The notes: a model not told the origin generated them from the sequence alone. Numbered from the stretch's first letter, positions 46,393 through 56,746 are shown. The stretch is DNA of 64,000 nucleotides from Neobacillus citreus (GCF_018343545.2 NZ_JAGYPE020000012.1:1-64000); one strand, 5' to 3'. Numbers and translations are program-made.

Positions 46393-48104
46393 TGACTTTT
46401 TTAAATGGGATTGCTGCATCAAATGGTATCGCCATTGCTAAAGCATACCGCCTGGTTGAACCAGATTTATCTTTTGAACAGAAAAAAATTGAAGATGCTT
46501 CATCTGAAGTAGCACGTTTTCGTGATGCCATGGCAAAAGCGAAGTCTGAACTTGAAATCATTCGCGACCGAGCAAAGGTTGACCTTGGCCCTGATAAGGC
46601 AGCCATTTTTGAAGCGCATCTCCTTGTTTTAAGTGATCCAGAATTAAATAATCCGATTGAAGATAAGATCGGGTCCGAGAACGTAAATGCAGAAGCAGCC
46701 CTTAAAGAAACTGCGGATATGTTTGTAATGATGTTCGAACAAATGGATAATGAATACATGAAGGAGCGTGCTGCGGATATCCGCGACGTGACTAAGCGTG
46801 TATTAGCTCATTTGTTAGGCGTGCAGCTGCCAAATCCAAGCATGATTGCGGAAGAAGTCATTATTGTTTCAGAAGATCTGACCCCTTCGGACACAGCACA
46901 ATTAAACCGACAATTTGTAAAAGGGTTTACAACAAATATTGGCGGACGGACATCCCACTCAGCTATTATGGCGCGCTCACTGGAAATTCCAGCTGTGGTT
47001 GGAACTAAGACAGCTACCGAAGAAATTCAAAATGGCGATTTGGTCATTGTCGATGGGCTAAAGGGTGAAGTACATATTAACCCAACCCCTGAACTCGTAG
47101 AGCAGTACAAGAAAGTTCATGAAGACTTCGAAACGCAAAAAGCTGAATGGGCCAAGCTTGTCAACGAGCCTACTGTTTCCGCTGATGGGCATCACGTTGA
47201 ACTGGCTGCGAACATCGGTACTCCAAAAGATTTAAAAGGAGTCAAAGAAAATGGCGGCGAGGGAGTTGGCCTCTATCGGACTGAATTCCTTTATATGGGC
47301 CGAGATCAGCTGCCAACAGAAGAAGAACAGTTCGAGGCATATAAGGCAGTCCTAGAAGGCATGGAAGGAAAGCCAGTTGTAGTTCGGACATTGGACATAG
47401 GCGGCGACAAAGAACTTCCATACTTGGAATTACCTAAAGAGATGAATCCATTCTTAGGCTTCCGAGCGATTCGTTTATGTCTGGAAGAGCAAGGGATTTT
47501 TCGGACACAGCTTAAGGCATTATTACGCGCAAGTGTATACGGAAACTTGAAAATTATGTTTCCGATGATTGCCACTCTAGATGAATTCAGGGCAGCAAAA
47601 GCCATTCTTGAAGAGGAAAAGCAAAAATTAATCTCAGGCGGGCAAAAAGTTGCTGAAAAAATTGAACTTGGTATCATGGTTGAAATTCCATCGACTGCGG
47701 TTCTAGCTGATCAATTCGCCAAAGAAGTAGATTTCTTCAGTATTGGTACTAATGATTTGATTCAATATACAATGGCAGCCGACCGCATGAATCAGCGTGT
47801 CTCCTATCTATACCAGCCATATAGCCCATCAATTTTACGATTAGTAAAAATGGTCATCGATGCTGCTCACGCAGAAGGTAAATGGGCAGGTATGTGCGGA
47901 GAAATGGCTGGCGACGAAACAGCAATTCCAATTCTGCTCGGTCTTGGACTAGATGAATTCTCGATGAGTGCTACGTCAATTCTTAAGGCACGCTCATTAA
48001 TAAAAAATCTTAAGAAGTCTGACATGGAAGGACTTGCCCAGCAAGTCTTAAACATGCAAACAACAGATCAAGTAATAGAAGCAGTAAACGCTGCTATAAA
48101 ATAA
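46392..48104 (+). CDS. ptsI: PTS Enzyme I
   Basis: 570 residues. Phosphohistidine His189 in [14 protein letters not shown]-terminal PEP-binding barrel with [14 protein letters not shown] and [16 protein letters not shown]. Transfers phosphate from PEP to HPr. No ptsG follows or precedes; only the general genes are here. Confidence 0.97.
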   Translation: MTFLNGIAASNGIAIAKAYRLVEPDLSFEQKKIEDASSEVARFRDAMAKAKSELEIIRDRAKVDLGPDKAAIFEAHLLVLSDPELNNPIEDKIGSENVNAEAALKETADMFVMMFEQMDNEYMKERAADIRDVTKRVLAHLLGVQLPNPSMIAEEVIIVSEDLTPSDTAQLNRQFVKGFTTNIGGRTSHSAIMARSLEIPAVVGTKTATEEIQNGDLVIVDGLKGEVHINPTPELVEQYKKVHEDFETQKAEWAKLVNEPTVSADGHHVELAANIGTPKDLKGVKENGGEGVGLYRTEFLYMGRDQLPTEEEQFEAYKAVLEGMEGKPVVVRTLDIGGDKELPYLELPKEMNPFLGFRAIRLCLEEQGIFRTQLKALLRASVYGNLKIMFPMIATLDEFRAAKAILEEEKQKLISGGQKVAEKIELGIMVEIPSTAVLADQFAKEVDFFSIGTNDLIQYTMAADRMNQRVSYLYQPYSPSILRLVKMVIDAAHAEGKWAGMCGEMAGDETAIPILLGLGLDEFSMSATSILKARSLIKNLKKSDMEGLAQQVLNMQTTDQVIEAVNAAIK

Positions 48105-48122
48105 TAAAACATGTATATTTTT

Positions 48123-48158
48123 AAAAGGACTAGCTGGAAAATCAGCTAGTCTTTTTTT
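48123..48158 (+). terminator. Terminator of ptsHI
   Basis: GACTAGCTG / CAGCTAGTC with flanking A/T pairs and seven Ts. Confidence 0.9.
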
Positions 48159-48331
48159 ACTGTTTTTATTTTCAATTTATTATGTTCTTTCAAATTATTT
48201 TCAGTTATAATAATAGTCATAAAGACCTGAATTACATGACTATAGTAAGATGAAATTCCGGCAGGTCTACTAAGTAATAAGAACTAAAATTGGGCATCTT
48301 AAATGTAAATCATTGTAGGGGTGGATTAATT

Positions 48332-48478
48332 ATGGAGCAAAAACCAGTACATTATGATGGCAGTTTTCATCTTGATCAAGCTGAAAATGAAGCTGTTGTG
48401 AAGGAACCTTTTTTAATGACCGATGAAATGAGAAAGAATATAGGTAAAAATCCTTATTCGATGGAAGTTAATGAATAA
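48332..48478 (+). CDS. Small acidic protein (48 aa)
   Basis: MEQKPVHYDGSFHLDQAENE start, PFLMTDEMRKNIGKNPYSM end: hydrophilic, no motif I recognise. AGGGGTGG 7 nt before ATG and a clear terminator support a real gene. Longer ORF starts upstream have no ribosome binding site. Confidence 0.6.
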   Translation: MEQKPVHYDGSFHLDQAENEAVVKEPFLMTDEMRKNIGKNPYSMEVNE

Positions 48479-48488
48479 AAGTTACTAG

Positions 48489-48521
48489 TGGATTTGTCAA
48501 ATACGGCAAATCCATTTTTTT
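48489..48521 (+). terminator. Terminator of the 48-aa gene
   Basis: TGGATTTG / CAAATCCA, 10-nt loop, seven Ts. Confidence 0.88.
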
Positions 48522-48582
48522 ATCCAAAGCAGAATATTTGATACATACAGGGTTTTTATTTTAAAGTTTTCTTGAATTAAAA

Positions 48583-48601
48583 TCATTCTAATCCGAGATA
48601 T
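48583..48601. promoter_or_regulatory. MhqR-type box upstream of the azoreductase gene
   Basis: TCATTCTAATCCGAGATAT shares its right half CGAGATAT with the box at mhqR and overlaps the expected promoter (TTGAAT at 48572). Confidence 0.5.
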
Positions 48602-48670
48602 ATTTTTTGGTTAAATCAGATGATATTGATTCACACTAAAGATATCAAATCAACAAGAAAGGTGAATAAC

Positions 48671-49306
48671 ATGGCACAGGTTTTATACATTACAGCACAC
48701 CCTCATGATGAGACACAATCATACAGTATGGCAGTAGGAAAAGAATTTATCGATACGTACAAACAGGTTAATCCTAATGATGAAGTAATTCATCTGGATT
48801 TGTATACTGAGCATATCCCGCAAATTGATGTGGATGTGTTCAGTGGATGGGGAAAGCTTCGTTCCGGGCAATCCTTTGATGAGTTATCAGCAGACGAAAA
48901 AGCAAAGGTTAGCCGCTTGAATGAGTTAAGCGAACAATTTATTGCTGCGGATAAATATGTTTTTGTTACCCCTTTATGGAATTTCTCATTTCCTCCAGTA
49001 ATGAAAGCATATCTTGATTCGGTTGCGGTTGCAGGAAAAACATTTAAATATACAGAGCAAGGTCCAATTGGTCTGTTAACTGATAAAAAAGCTTTGCATA
49101 TCCAAGCTAGAGGCGGTTTTTATTCCTCAGGTCCTGCTGCAGAAATGGAAATGGGGCACCGTTATATTAGCGTCCTGATGAGTTTCTTCGGTGTACCATC
49201 GTTCGAAGGTCTGTTTGTGGAAGGCCATAATGCCATGCCTGACAAGGCTCAGGAAATCAAAGAAAAAGCTATTGCGCGCGCACAGGATTTAGCTCATACA
49301 TTCTAA
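48671..49306 (+). CDS. azoR: FMN-dependent NADH-azoreductase
   Basis: 211 residues, flavodoxin-like fold. [20 protein letters not shown] at the N-terminus (FMN phosphate loop region), [18 protein letters not shown] and [11 protein letters not shown]. Reduces quinones and azo dyes by two electrons, which protects against quinone stress. ATG preceded by AAAGGTGAATAAC; an ORF start 51 nt earlier is rejected. Putative MhqR control from the box upstream. Confidence 0.92.
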   Translation: MAQVLYITAHPHDETQSYSMAVGKEFIDTYKQVNPNDEVIHLDLYTEHIPQIDVDVFSGWGKLRSGQSFDELSADEKAKVSRLNELSEQFIAADKYVFVTPLWNFSFPPVMKAYLDSVAVAGKTFKYTEQGPIGLLTDKKALHIQARGGFYSSGPAAEMEMGHRYISVLMSFFGVPSFEGLFVEGHNAMPDKAQEIKEKAIARAQDLAHTF

Positions 49307-49320
49307 TACCTAAGTGTGGT

Positions 49321-49347
49321 AGGGGCAGTTTTCTGCCTCTATTTTTA
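49321..49347 (+). terminator. Terminator of azoR
   Basis: AGGGGCAG / CTGCCTCT with a TTTT loop, then ATTTTTATTT. Confidence 0.75.
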
Positions 49348-49414
49348 TTTCTATCCTTTATGTTTAACACCAAAAAATTTTGGCGATGGTGGAAGGTATA
49401 AAGGAGTGGTCAAA

Positions 49415-49885
49415 ATGAATAAAAACATTAAGATTATGTTAAGCCTCTATATCATTTTCGGGTCTGTTTTATTAAGCGGATGTGGAATACTGACTTCTAA
49501 TGAATTAATTGCAAACCGTTATGCGGATGCTCTGTTAACAAAAAATAACGAAATCCAATTTCGCTTTCGAATAAACAATGAAATTTTGGAGGGACACCAA
49601 TTATATAAGGTAAAAGTAACCATCCACGATGACCGCTTGGCAGCTGCCATCGGCAGGCGGGAAATTGTCTATGGTGAGGAGCAGGTTCTTAACGGAGAAT
49701 ATATAGACGTTAAGGGGAAAAAGGAGAAATATATTTTTATGGACCCGATTCCGCTGCAAAAGGATTTGCATATCCAAGAGCTTCAAAATATGATTGAACA
49801 GAATAACGCTGTCTCTATCGAAGTGTTCAATAACAAAAAGGTCTTTGGCAGAGCCTTTTTAACAAATTTTTCGTCTGAACTTTAA
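49415..49885 (+). CDS. Putative lipoprotein (156 aa)
   Basis: Signal peptide with lipobox SVLLSGC (Cys at about residue 22), then a soluble external domain of about 135 residues of alternating hydrophobic strands. Not recognised otherwise. AAGGAGTGG precedes ATG 49415; longer start rejected. A terminator follows, so it stands alone. Confidence 0.7.
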   Translation: MNKNIKIMLSLYIIFGSVLLSGCGILTSNELIANRYADALLTKNNEIQFRFRINNEILEGHQLYKVKVTIHDDRLAAAIGRREIVYGEEQVLNGEYIDVKGKKEKYIFMDPIPLQKDLHIQELQNMIEQNNAVSIEVFNNKKVFGRAFLTNFSSEL

Positions 49886-49915
49886 GACCGAAATAAAAAG
49901 TTTCGGTCTTTTTTA
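49884..49915 (+). terminator. Terminator of the lipoprotein gene
   Basis: AAGACCGAAA / TTTCGGTCTT, 7-nt loop, T-run. Confidence 0.92.
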
Positions 49916-49975
49916 TTACGATAATATTGGCGGAAAATGCTAAAATAAAAGCAATAGACGAGAGGAGAGATTTTT

Positions 49976-50854
49976 TTGTTAACACCAGATAATACAGTAA
50001 TCGGTTTTATTGGAATCGGTGTGATGGGTAAAAGTATGGCAGGTCATCTGCTCGCTGCCGGATTCCCTGTAATGGTTTATTCAAGAACAAAAGACAAAGC
50101 TGCAGGATTAATTGAAAAAGGAGCTTTATGGGCGGAAACCCCGAGGGCCGTTGCTGAAAAGGCAAACGTGGTCATTACGATGGTAGGGTACCCAAACGAT
50201 GTTGAGGAGGTCTATTTGGGTGAAAACGGATTAATTCCAAATGGAATTCCGGGCAGCTATTATATTGATATGACGACTTCTTCACCTTCTCTGGCTGAAA
50301 AAATATACAATGAGGCTAAAAAAAGAGACATCCATGCGATTGATGCTCCTGTTTCCGGCGGTGATATCGGTGCTAGGGATGCAAAGCTCTCCATTATGAT
50401 TGGCGGAGACTACGATGCCTTTGAAGCCGTTCACCCGCTATTAAAATTGTTGGGAACCAATATTGTTTACCAAGGACAGGCAGGAGCAGGACAGCATACC
50501 AAGATGTGCAACCAAATTGCGATTGCTTCTAATATGATAGGTGTCTGTGAAGCCATTATTTATGCAGAAAAGGCAGGACTTGATCCTGAAACTGTTTTAA
50601 AAAGTATCACAGCAGGTGCTGCTGGAAGCTGGTCATTGAGCAATCTGGCGCCGAGAATGTTAAAAGGGGACTTTGAGCCTGGATTTTACATAAAGCATTT
50701 TATTAAGGATATGAAAATAGCCTTGGATGAGGCTGAACGTATGGATATGGAAGTGCCAGGATTGGCTTTGGCAAAATCCATGTATGATAAACTGGCTTCG
50801 CTGGGTGAAGAAAACAGCGGTACTCAAGCTTTATATAAGTACTGGAAAAAGTAG
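49976..50854 (+). CDS. ykwC: 3-hydroxyacid dehydrogenase family oxidoreductase (YkwC-like)
   Basis: 292 residues. NAD(P) motif IGFIGIGVMGKSMAGHLL, substrate loop DAPVSGGDIGARDAKLSIM and catalytic Lys in GAGQHTKMCNQ. Belongs to the 6-phosphogluconate/3-hydroxyisobutyrate dehydrogenase family; B. subtilis YkwC is the nearest by position and text. Starts with TTG 49976, about 7 nt after GAGAGGAGAGA. Substrate unknown. Confidence 0.85.
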   Translation: MLTPDNTVIGFIGIGVMGKSMAGHLLAAGFPVMVYSRTKDKAAGLIEKGALWAETPRAVAEKANVVITMVGYPNDVEEVYLGENGLIPNGIPGSYYIDMTTSSPSLAEKIYNEAKKRDIHAIDAPVSGGDIGARDAKLSIMIGGDYDAFEAVHPLLKLLGTNIVYQGQAGAGQHTKMCNQIAIASNMIGVCEAIIYAEKAGLDPETVLKSITAGAAGSWSLSNLAPRMLKGDFEPGFYIKHFIKDMKIALDEAERMDMEVPGLALAKSMYDKLASLGEENSGTQALYKYWKK

Positions 50855-50935
50855 CGGACCGGCCACAAACTGCCAGGCATAAATTCCTCCTGTCTTCATG
50901 AAACTATTCGAGAAACCTAAATAGGAGGAATGTTT

Positions 50936-51112
50936 ATGGCAAAGCGAACAAAGAAAAACGACCCGCAGCAAAAAAACAAAAAAGGTTTTGATTCTGCAGT
51001 ATTAAATGAAGAATTTGCCCACGAAATGGGCTCTGCCGATACGAATAAAATTCATCATGATAAGGCAAAAAAGGTAAAAGCTGCGAAAAATAACGGAAAA
51101 TATAAGGGATGA
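50936..51112 (+). CDS. Small basic protein (58 aa), YfhD-like composition
   Basis: MAKRTKKNDPQQKNKKGFDS head, LNEEFAHEMGSADTNKI centre and a lysine-rich tail. It starts at the ATG 8 nt after AGGAGG; the ATG at 50930 is only 2 nt from that site. Shares a basic-acidic-basic layout and an E-E-F motif with the small genes at 17608 and 17771. A spore-associated role is a guess. Confidence 0.6.
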   Translation: MAKRTKKNDPQQKNKKGFDSAVLNEEFAHEMGSADTNKIHHDKAKKVKAAKNNGKYKG

Positions 51113-51119
51113 ATCCCTA

Positions 51120-51156
51120 AAAAAGTAAAAGAGGCTGATTGGCCTCTTTTACTTTT
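51120..51156. terminator. Bidirectional terminator
   Basis: AAAAGTAAAAGAGGC / GCCTCTTTTACTTTT, 15-bp stem; serves the small gene and patA. Confidence 0.9.
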
Positions 51157-52297
51157 TTAAGAACTGTTCGATTCGATTTAGTCCTTCTTCAAGCGTGCCC
51201 ATTGAGCAGGCAAAGGATAAACGAAAATATCCTTCTCCGTATTCAGAAAAAGCACTGCCGGGTACTACTGCTACCTTTGCGTCATTCACGAGTTTAACCG
51301 CAAAATCAAAGCTATTCAAAGCAATCGTGCTTGGAATTTTTATAAAGAAGTAAAAGGCCCCGTCTGGCTTGACCACTTCAAAACCCATTGTCTCAAGGCG
51401 CTGATAGACATAATCACGACGCTTTTCATATTCCTTTTTCATGGAAAGGGCATCATCAATCCCTGCTGTAAGCGCCTCATATGCTGCTTTTTGAGCAATG
51501 GAATTTGCACAGGAAACATTATATTGATGAACCTTTAAGATATGCTTGGCAATACTCTCGGGAGCAAACAAAAAGCCGATTCGCCAGCCCGTCATTGAAT
51601 GGGACTTGGATAATCCGTTAATGACGATTGTTTGTTCTTTAAGAAAGCTTGCGATCGAATAGTGCGTCTGGTTATAGGAAAGCTCGCTGTATATTTCGTC
51701 GGCAAGAACGAAAATATCTTTATCCCTTAAATAATCCGCTATTTCCCGTAGCTCTCCTTCGTTTAGACTAACTCCGGTAGGATTTGATGGATAAGGGAGG
51801 ACGATGCAGCGAGTCTTTTCTGTTATGTATGGTTTTATCATATCCAGCGTGAAGCGAAACTGATTTTCGCGAATATCGCTATAGACCGGCTGTGCCCCCA
51901 TCATTCGAATCACTGGTTCGTAACCCGGGTAAATCGGTCCGGGTAAAATAACCTCGGTGCCTTCCGTTAAGATGGTCCTTAAAGCAATGTCAATTGCTTC
52001 ACTAGCTCCCATTGTGACGATTACTTCCGATTCCGGCTGATAGTCCAAATGATACTTCTTCTTTACAAATTCACAAGCAGCCTTTCTTAATTCTATTGTG
52101 CCGGCGTTATGTGTATAAGAGGTAAAATTATCAGTAATTGCTTCGATACCCGCATTTTTTACATGCTCCGGTGTAGGAAAATCAGGCTGCCCGATTGTTA
52201 AGGAAATCACGTCCTCAACATGGGAAACCATATTGGAAAACCTTCGAATCCCTGAAATTTCAATATTTTTTACACGTTCATTAAGTAAATGCTCCAA
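51149..52297 (-). CDS. patA: PatA, N-acetyl-L,L-diaminopimelate aminotransferase
   Basis: 382 residues. PLP lysine in GLSKSHSMTGWR (Lys231), LPYPSNPTG substrate loop, and high likeness to B. subtilis PatA throughout. It makes N-acetyl-LL-diaminopimelate from N-acetyl-2-amino-6-oxopimelate, the step between DapH and DapL whose genes are at 61 kb. Start ATG 52297 preceded by GGGAAGGAC. Confidence 0.88.
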   Translation of the reverse strand: MEHLLNERVKNIEISGIRRFSNMVSHVEDVISLTIGQPDFPTPEHVKNAGIEAITDNFTSYTHNAGTIELRKAACEFVKKKYHLDYQPESEVIVTMGASEAIDIALRTILTEGTEVILPGPIYPGYEPVIRMMGAQPVYSDIRENQFRFTLDMIKPYITEKTRCIVLPYPSNPTGVSLNEGELREIADYLRDKDIFVLADEIYSELSYNQTHYSIASFLKEQTIVINGLSKSHSMTGWRIGFLFAPESIAKHILKVHQYNVSCANSIAQKAAYEALTAGIDDALSMKKEYEKRRDYVYQRLETMGFEVVKPDGAFYFFIKIPSTIALNSFDFAVKLVNDAKVAVVPGSAFSEYGEGYFRLSFACSMGTLEEGLNRIEQFLKK

Positions 52298-52391
52298 AAT
52301 TGTCCGTCCTTCCCGAGATAAAATTAATAAAAGTTATTTTGCTTAATTATAGAATATTTACAAAAGATGTTTCTACTATTTAGAACAAATG

Positions 52392-52417
52392 AAAAAGGCC
52401 GGAAAAGTCCGGCTTTT
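52392..52417 (-). terminator. Terminator of ykyB
   Basis: On the - strand AAAAGCCGGACTTTTCCGGC then CTTTTTC. Confidence 0.85.
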
Positions 52418-52423
52418 AAACCA

Positions 52424-52909
52424 CTATGAATATCTTTCACCCAACTTTTTAAAGATCGGTTTTTGATAGGTCCGAGGCCTTTTTTTCGGGCTGCCTGGCG
52501 GAGGATCTAACTCGGTTATGCCTGTATAGGCCTGCAACAGGGCTTTTGCTGCATTAAGGGATAGTACTGCCTTTGGATTTCGGATATGTCCGTCCAATTT
52601 TCCTAAATGAGGAAGATCCATAAAGTCACTCTTAGTAGGCGGAATGTGAAATAGGTAATTTCCGCATTCTACTAAAACATCGGATTGCTGCTGACTATTT
52701 CTGGGATGTTCGGAAAAGTGAAGACCGACTTTTTTTGCTTTTCCTTCTTCAATCAATTTCTTTAATGATTCTTGTTTTAGTTTATACAAAAACTTGGGAT
52801 TTGGCGCTGTCTTTGCATGCCGGTTCACGATAAAGACAGCTTGTGAGAGGTTTTCGATGGTTAGGTTTACTTTTTTATGGGGGGATTTCTGGTCGGGATT
52901 CAAAATCAT
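52424..52909 (-). CDS. ykyB: YkyB-family protein
   Basis: 161 residues. LTIENLSQAVFIVNRHAKTA, VGLHFSEHPRNSQQQSDVLV and FHIPPTKSDFMDLPHLG match B. subtilis YkyB, function unknown. Basic C-terminus (KKRPRTYQKPIFKK). Between patA and the yku genes as in B. subtilis. Start preceded by AAAGGAGAT. Confidence 0.85.
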   Translation of the reverse strand: MILNPDQKSPHKKVNLTIENLSQAVFIVNRHAKTAPNPKFLYKLKQESLKKLIEEGKAKKVGLHFSEHPRNSQQQSDVLVECGNYLFHIPPTKSDFMDLPHLGKLDGHIRNPKAVLSLNAAKALLQAYTGITELDPPPGSPKKRPRTYQKPIFKKLGERYS

Positions 52910-53112
52910 ATCTCCTTTCTTTTTTAGACAATTATATTATACCGTTTTTATTAGGAAAATAGAAATACAATAAGTAAAAGAGGAAAAACTTTCGTAGAAT
53001 AGTCATTATTTTCTATAAATTACTTCCAATCAAATTATTTCGTTGTAAAATAAATTTAGAAATATGGTATAGGATAAGGAAAAAATTTTATTTTGTTCGT
53101 GAGGATGATGAA

Positions 53113-55215
53113 ATGACCCAATTCAATCAGTTTTTTATAAGTGAAATTGAATCCGGGAAAGCCGGGCCTAAAATACAGGAAATCATCTTCGATATTATTT
53201 TTCAATATATACAGGATATGGTATTTGTCGTCAAAGTGGAAGAAGGCCCAAGCTTTCGATACCTGTTTATCAATGAGGCGGGAATGAGAAAGGCAAACTT
53301 AAATGTGGAAGCGATAGGGAGGTCTTTTCAGGATGTTCTGCCAGAGGCTTCTGCCAAATCGCTTCAGCGAATGTATGAGAAACTATTAAAAAAAAGGGAA
53401 ATCATTACTTTTGACGATGTGTTTTATGGAGATAACGGGAAAGAGGTTTACGGGGAATCCATCTTAACTCCAATCTATGATGAGGATAACGCCATCCGTT
53501 ATATTGTTGCAGTTACAAGGGATATTACCGAATGGTCCCTTGAGAGAAAAAGAATCGCCGAAAGTGAGCAGCGTTATCGGTCTATAGTTGACCATAACTT
53601 GGATGCAATTATTATCATTAGCCCGGAAGGAAAAATAATCGAAGCAAACCCGGCTGCTGCTGTTTTGACGGGGTCATTGGAAAGGCATCTGTCAAATCGG
53701 TCGATTTATGATTTAATTGATGACCATGATTTGGAAAAGTTTAAAGGTCTTATCGAAGAGACGTGTTCCGGTTTTTCTCTTGAGTCACTGGATTGTAAAA
53801 TTTTGAACAATAAAGGGAAACGGCTCATTGTGCATATAAAAACAGTACCAATTGTCGTATACGGGGAAATAAACGGCGTCTACATAATTTTAAGGGATTT
53901 GTCAGAGCAGGCAAAAAACATGGAAATGATAAAATTCATGGCATTTCATGATCAATTGACAGGATTATATAACCGCCGGGCCCTGCTAGAACATTTAAAT
54001 GAACGTATCCCGGCTGACCATCATCCGGCAGAAGAGTTCGCCTTAATCACAATTGACTTGGACAGATTTAAATATTTGAACGATACGCTTGGACATTTGG
54101 CTGGTGATGAAATTTTAAAGCAGGTTTCCAACCGGTTATTACAATTCCAGAATGAATGCTGTTTTATTTACCGGGTTGGCGGGGATGAGTTTACTATTCT
54201 ATTGCTAAACACAAATCGCTCCGGGGCTAATTTTTTTGTAGGTAAGCTGCTTACTTCCTTTTCTCAATCCTTTTATTTTAATTCCCATGAGTATTTTATC
54301 TCTCCAAGCATTGGAATCAGCATGTACCCGAATGATGGGAAGGATGCAGAAATGTTAATTAAGAATGCAGATGAGGCGCTTTTTCGCGTTAAGGAGAGAG
54401 GCCGGGCCCATTACCAATTTTATCGATCAGATATGAATTCGTTATTTACCAATATTGTAACTCTGGAAACTCATCTAAGAAGAGCGATAGACAGGGGCGA
54501 GCTTACATTGTATTATCAGCCCCAAATAGATGTCCGGACCGGGAAAGCTGCATCTTTTGAGGCGCTTCTGCGCTGGAAGAATACAGAATTCGGCTGGATT
54601 TCCCCAGGGGTTTTTATTCCAATCGCTGAAGATACAGGCCTTATTGTTTCCATAGGGAATTGGGTAATAGAAAATGCCTGTAAACAGATTAAAAGCTGGA
54701 ATGATAAAGGGATCATGGGTATACGGATTGCCATAAATATTTCACCGAAACAATTTCAACAGCCTAATTTGGTTTCTTTTATTCAATCGATGATTAATAA
54801 ATATTCAATTCAGCCTACGTCATTAGAAATTGAAATTACTGAAGGCATTATGCGGGACATGAAGGAAACAATCCCCCTGCTAAGAAAGCTAAAAGACTTG
54901 GGGCTTTTAATTTCAGTTGATGATTTTGGAACAGAGTATTCATCGTTAAACTATTTGAAAAGGTTCCCGCTTGATTGTCTGAAAATCGACCAATCGTTCA
55001 TCAAGGAGATATTAGACGACGATAAGGATGCGGCAATCACATCGACCATTATCCACCTTGGCAGAAGCCTTGGCCTTGAAGTGATTGCCGAGGGCGTTGA
55101 GAGGAAAGAACAGGCTGAATTTTTGATTCAGGCAGGCTGCCACAAAATTCAAGGCTTTTATTATTCAGAGCCTATCCCGCCAGCCTTGCTGGAAGATCGT
55201 TTTTTAACTTTTTAA
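53113..55215 (+). CDS. PAS-PAS-GGDEF-EAL cyclic-di-GMP protein
   Basis: 700 residues, no membrane helix. Two PAS domains (about 28-145 and 155-275), GGDEF 356-360 (YRVGGDEF) with an intact signature, EAL 483-485 (FEALLRW). The other EAL residues are present: EITEGI, VDDFGTEYSS and KIDQSF. Both diguanylate cyclase and phosphodiesterase activity are therefore possible. ATG follows GTGAGGATG. Its stop overlaps that of the convergent ykuE gene by 12 nt. Confidence 0.93.
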   Translation: MTQFNQFFISEIESGKAGPKIQEIIFDIIFQYIQDMVFVVKVEEGPSFRYLFINEAGMRKANLNVEAIGRSFQDVLPEASAKSLQRMYEKLLKKREIITFDDVFYGDNGKEVYGESILTPIYDEDNAIRYIVAVTRDITEWSLERKRIAESEQRYRSIVDHNLDAIIIISPEGKIIEANPAAAVLTGSLERHLSNRSIYDLIDDHDLEKFKGLIEETCSGFSLESLDCKILNNKGKRLIVHIKTVPIVVYGEINGVYIILRDLSEQAKNMEMIKFMAFHDQLTGLYNRRALLEHLNERIPADHHPAEEFALITIDLDRFKYLNDTLGHLAGDEILKQVSNRLLQFQNECCFIYRVGGDEFTILLLNTNRSGANFFVGKLLTSFSQSFYFNSHEYFISPSIGISMYPNDGKDAEMLIKNADEALFRVKERGRAHYQFYRSDMNSLFTNIVTLETHLRRAIDRGELTLYYQPQIDVRTGKAASFEALLRWKNTEFGWISPGVFIPIAEDTGLIVSIGNWVIENACKQIKSWNDKGIMGIRIAINISPKQFQQPNLVSFIQSMINKYSIQPTSLEIEITEGIMRDMKETIPLLRKLKDLGLLISVDDFGTEYSSLNYLKRFPLDCLKIDQSFIKEILDDDKDAAITSTIIHLGRSLGLEVIAEGVERKEQAEFLIQAGCHKIQGFYYSEPIPPALLEDRFLTF

Positions 55216-56070
55216 AGTAAACACTGTAAGCTCTGGCTTGGCCATAAATCGGAAAGGCAGGCGTGTCGTTCCGATTCCCCTATTTACATAAAGATTTAGC
55301 TCATGGCCGCCGCAGACAATGTAATGACCTTCCTGATAAATCTTCGCAAAAGGCGGTATAACAAGAGCGCCGATAAACGGAAGTTTAACCTGACCGCCGT
55401 GACTGTGTCCGCTCAGCTGCCAGTCGATGGGGTATGAACTTGCCGTATCGGCCATATCTGGCGCGTGTGATAATAATATTTTAAAACAATTATTTGGCAC
55501 ATTTTTTATCGCTGTCGTTATATCAGGTCTGCCCAACATGCGGTCATCAATCCCAAGCAGGCTGATAAAACTGTTATCCTCTAAGGTAACTGAAACCGCT
55601 GAATTTAACAGGATAGTAAAACCCGCTGTGTTCATAATTTCCCGATATATTTCTGAGCCATAACCGCCATGATCATGGTTCCCATATATACAATACTTTC
55701 CTAATGGCGCATGCAATTTTTTTAGAATTGGCGCGAGCTGATTCGTTTTCAAATATTTATTTGGCTCGTCCATTAAATCGCCCGTAAAAACAATAATGTC
55801 CGGCTGGAGGTCGTTGATAGTATCAACTAAACCTGTAAACTTATCCAAGGTATATTGAAAACCAAGATGGGTGTCGCTGAATTGGACTATTTTTTTTCCA
55901 TTAAAGCTGCTGGGAATTCGTTCATGGATGATTTCCAATTGTTTAATTTCAAGAAGAGATGGTTCAATTCGATTTGCATAATAATATCCCCCAGCCCCCA
56001 TTCCGAGGACTGTTAGCAGGGAACCAAATGTTCTTTTAATAAACGTCCTCCGAGTTAAATTTTGAAACAT
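55204..56070 (-). CDS. ykuE: Tat-exported metallophosphoesterase YkuE
   Basis: 288 residues. Twin-arginine signal TRRTFIKR (Arg7-Arg8) plus a hydrophobic stretch; metal ligands in QFSDTH, FTGDLMDE, YGNHDHGG and SGHSHGGQ. B. subtilis YkuE is exported by TatAyCy and stays on the wall. No tatAyCy pair is found beside it. The start has no obvious strong ribosome binding site; GGTAATAAAAATG only. Confidence 0.92.
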   Translation of the reverse strand: MFQNLTRRTFIKRTFGSLLTVLGMGAGGYYYANRIEPSLLEIKQLEIIHERIPSSFNGKKIVQFSDTHLGFQYTLDKFTGLVDTINDLQPDIIVFTGDLMDEPNKYLKTNQLAPILKKLHAPLGKYCIYGNHDHGGYGSEIYREIMNTAGFTILLNSAVSVTLEDNSFISLLGIDDRMLGRPDITTAIKNVPNNCFKILLSHAPDMADTASSYPIDWQLSGHSHGGQVKLPFIGALVIPPFAKIYQEGHYIVCGGHELNLYVNRGIGTTRLPFRFMAKPELTVFTLKS

Positions 56071-56257
56071 TTTTATTACCAGCCTATTTTTTTATTAGAG
56101 TCCCTTATGTATTTTCAGGAAAAATAAAGCTTATTGCAAGAATAAAGGCTCATGTTAGTGTTTATTCTGAAAAATCATAAAAGATACCAATAAAAAGCAG
56201 CCTGGACGACGCATTTTGTTTTGTGTAAATCTATATGATTGTCTCTGCAACTAGGCC

Positions 56258-56390
56258 TGCTGATTTCCACTCCGGGCACTCGCTTTCCGCGGGGAGGTCC
56301 TGGAGCCTCCTCGGCGCTAAAAGCGCCTGCGGGGTCTCCAGTGACCTCTATATCCCGCAGGAGTCGAGTGCCCTCCGCTCCAATCAACAG
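56258..56390 (+). repeat. 133-bp palindromic repeat, copy A
   Basis: Ends CTGCTGATT and AATCAACAG pair imperfectly; GGGCACTCG (56274) pairs with CGAGTGCCC (56365); the middle has GGCGCT/AGCGCC and CCTGCGGGGTCTCC. Resembles the G/C-rich dispersed repeat seen between genes of many Bacillus species. Confidence 0.75.
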
Positions 56391-56613
56391 GGAGACAATT
56401 CACCTGTATAGCAACACACATTTTCCAGCCCTGCTAGGGTGTTACAATCTTTTTCATATTTTGGCAGGCTGCAGTAAGAATTCGTGAGGAAATAATTCAT
56501 CAATTGAAACAAATTCACATCACTTTGGCTATTTACTTTTGGCTAAAACATTGAATTCACCACTTATTTTATATTTATTTTTATTGTAGTTGAAGGTCTT
56601 AATTGTAAAACAC

Positions 56614-56746
56614 CTGTTGAATGGCGCGGAAGGCACGAAGACTCCTGCGGGAGTACGGGGCAGGGGAGACCCCGCAGGAGCGAAGCGACGAGGAGGCTCG
56701 CCGGCACGCCCGCGGAAAGCGAAGTGCCTGGAGTGCCATTCAACAG
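56614..56746 (-). repeat. 133-bp palindromic repeat, copy B (inverted to A)
   Basis: Ends CTGTTGAATGGC / GCCATTCAACAG, perfect 12-nt arms. Reversed, its text CTTTCCGCGGGC, GAGCCTCCTCG, CCTGCGGGGTCTCC and CCCGCAGGAGTC lines up with copy A; same length of 133 bp. Confidence 0.75.
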
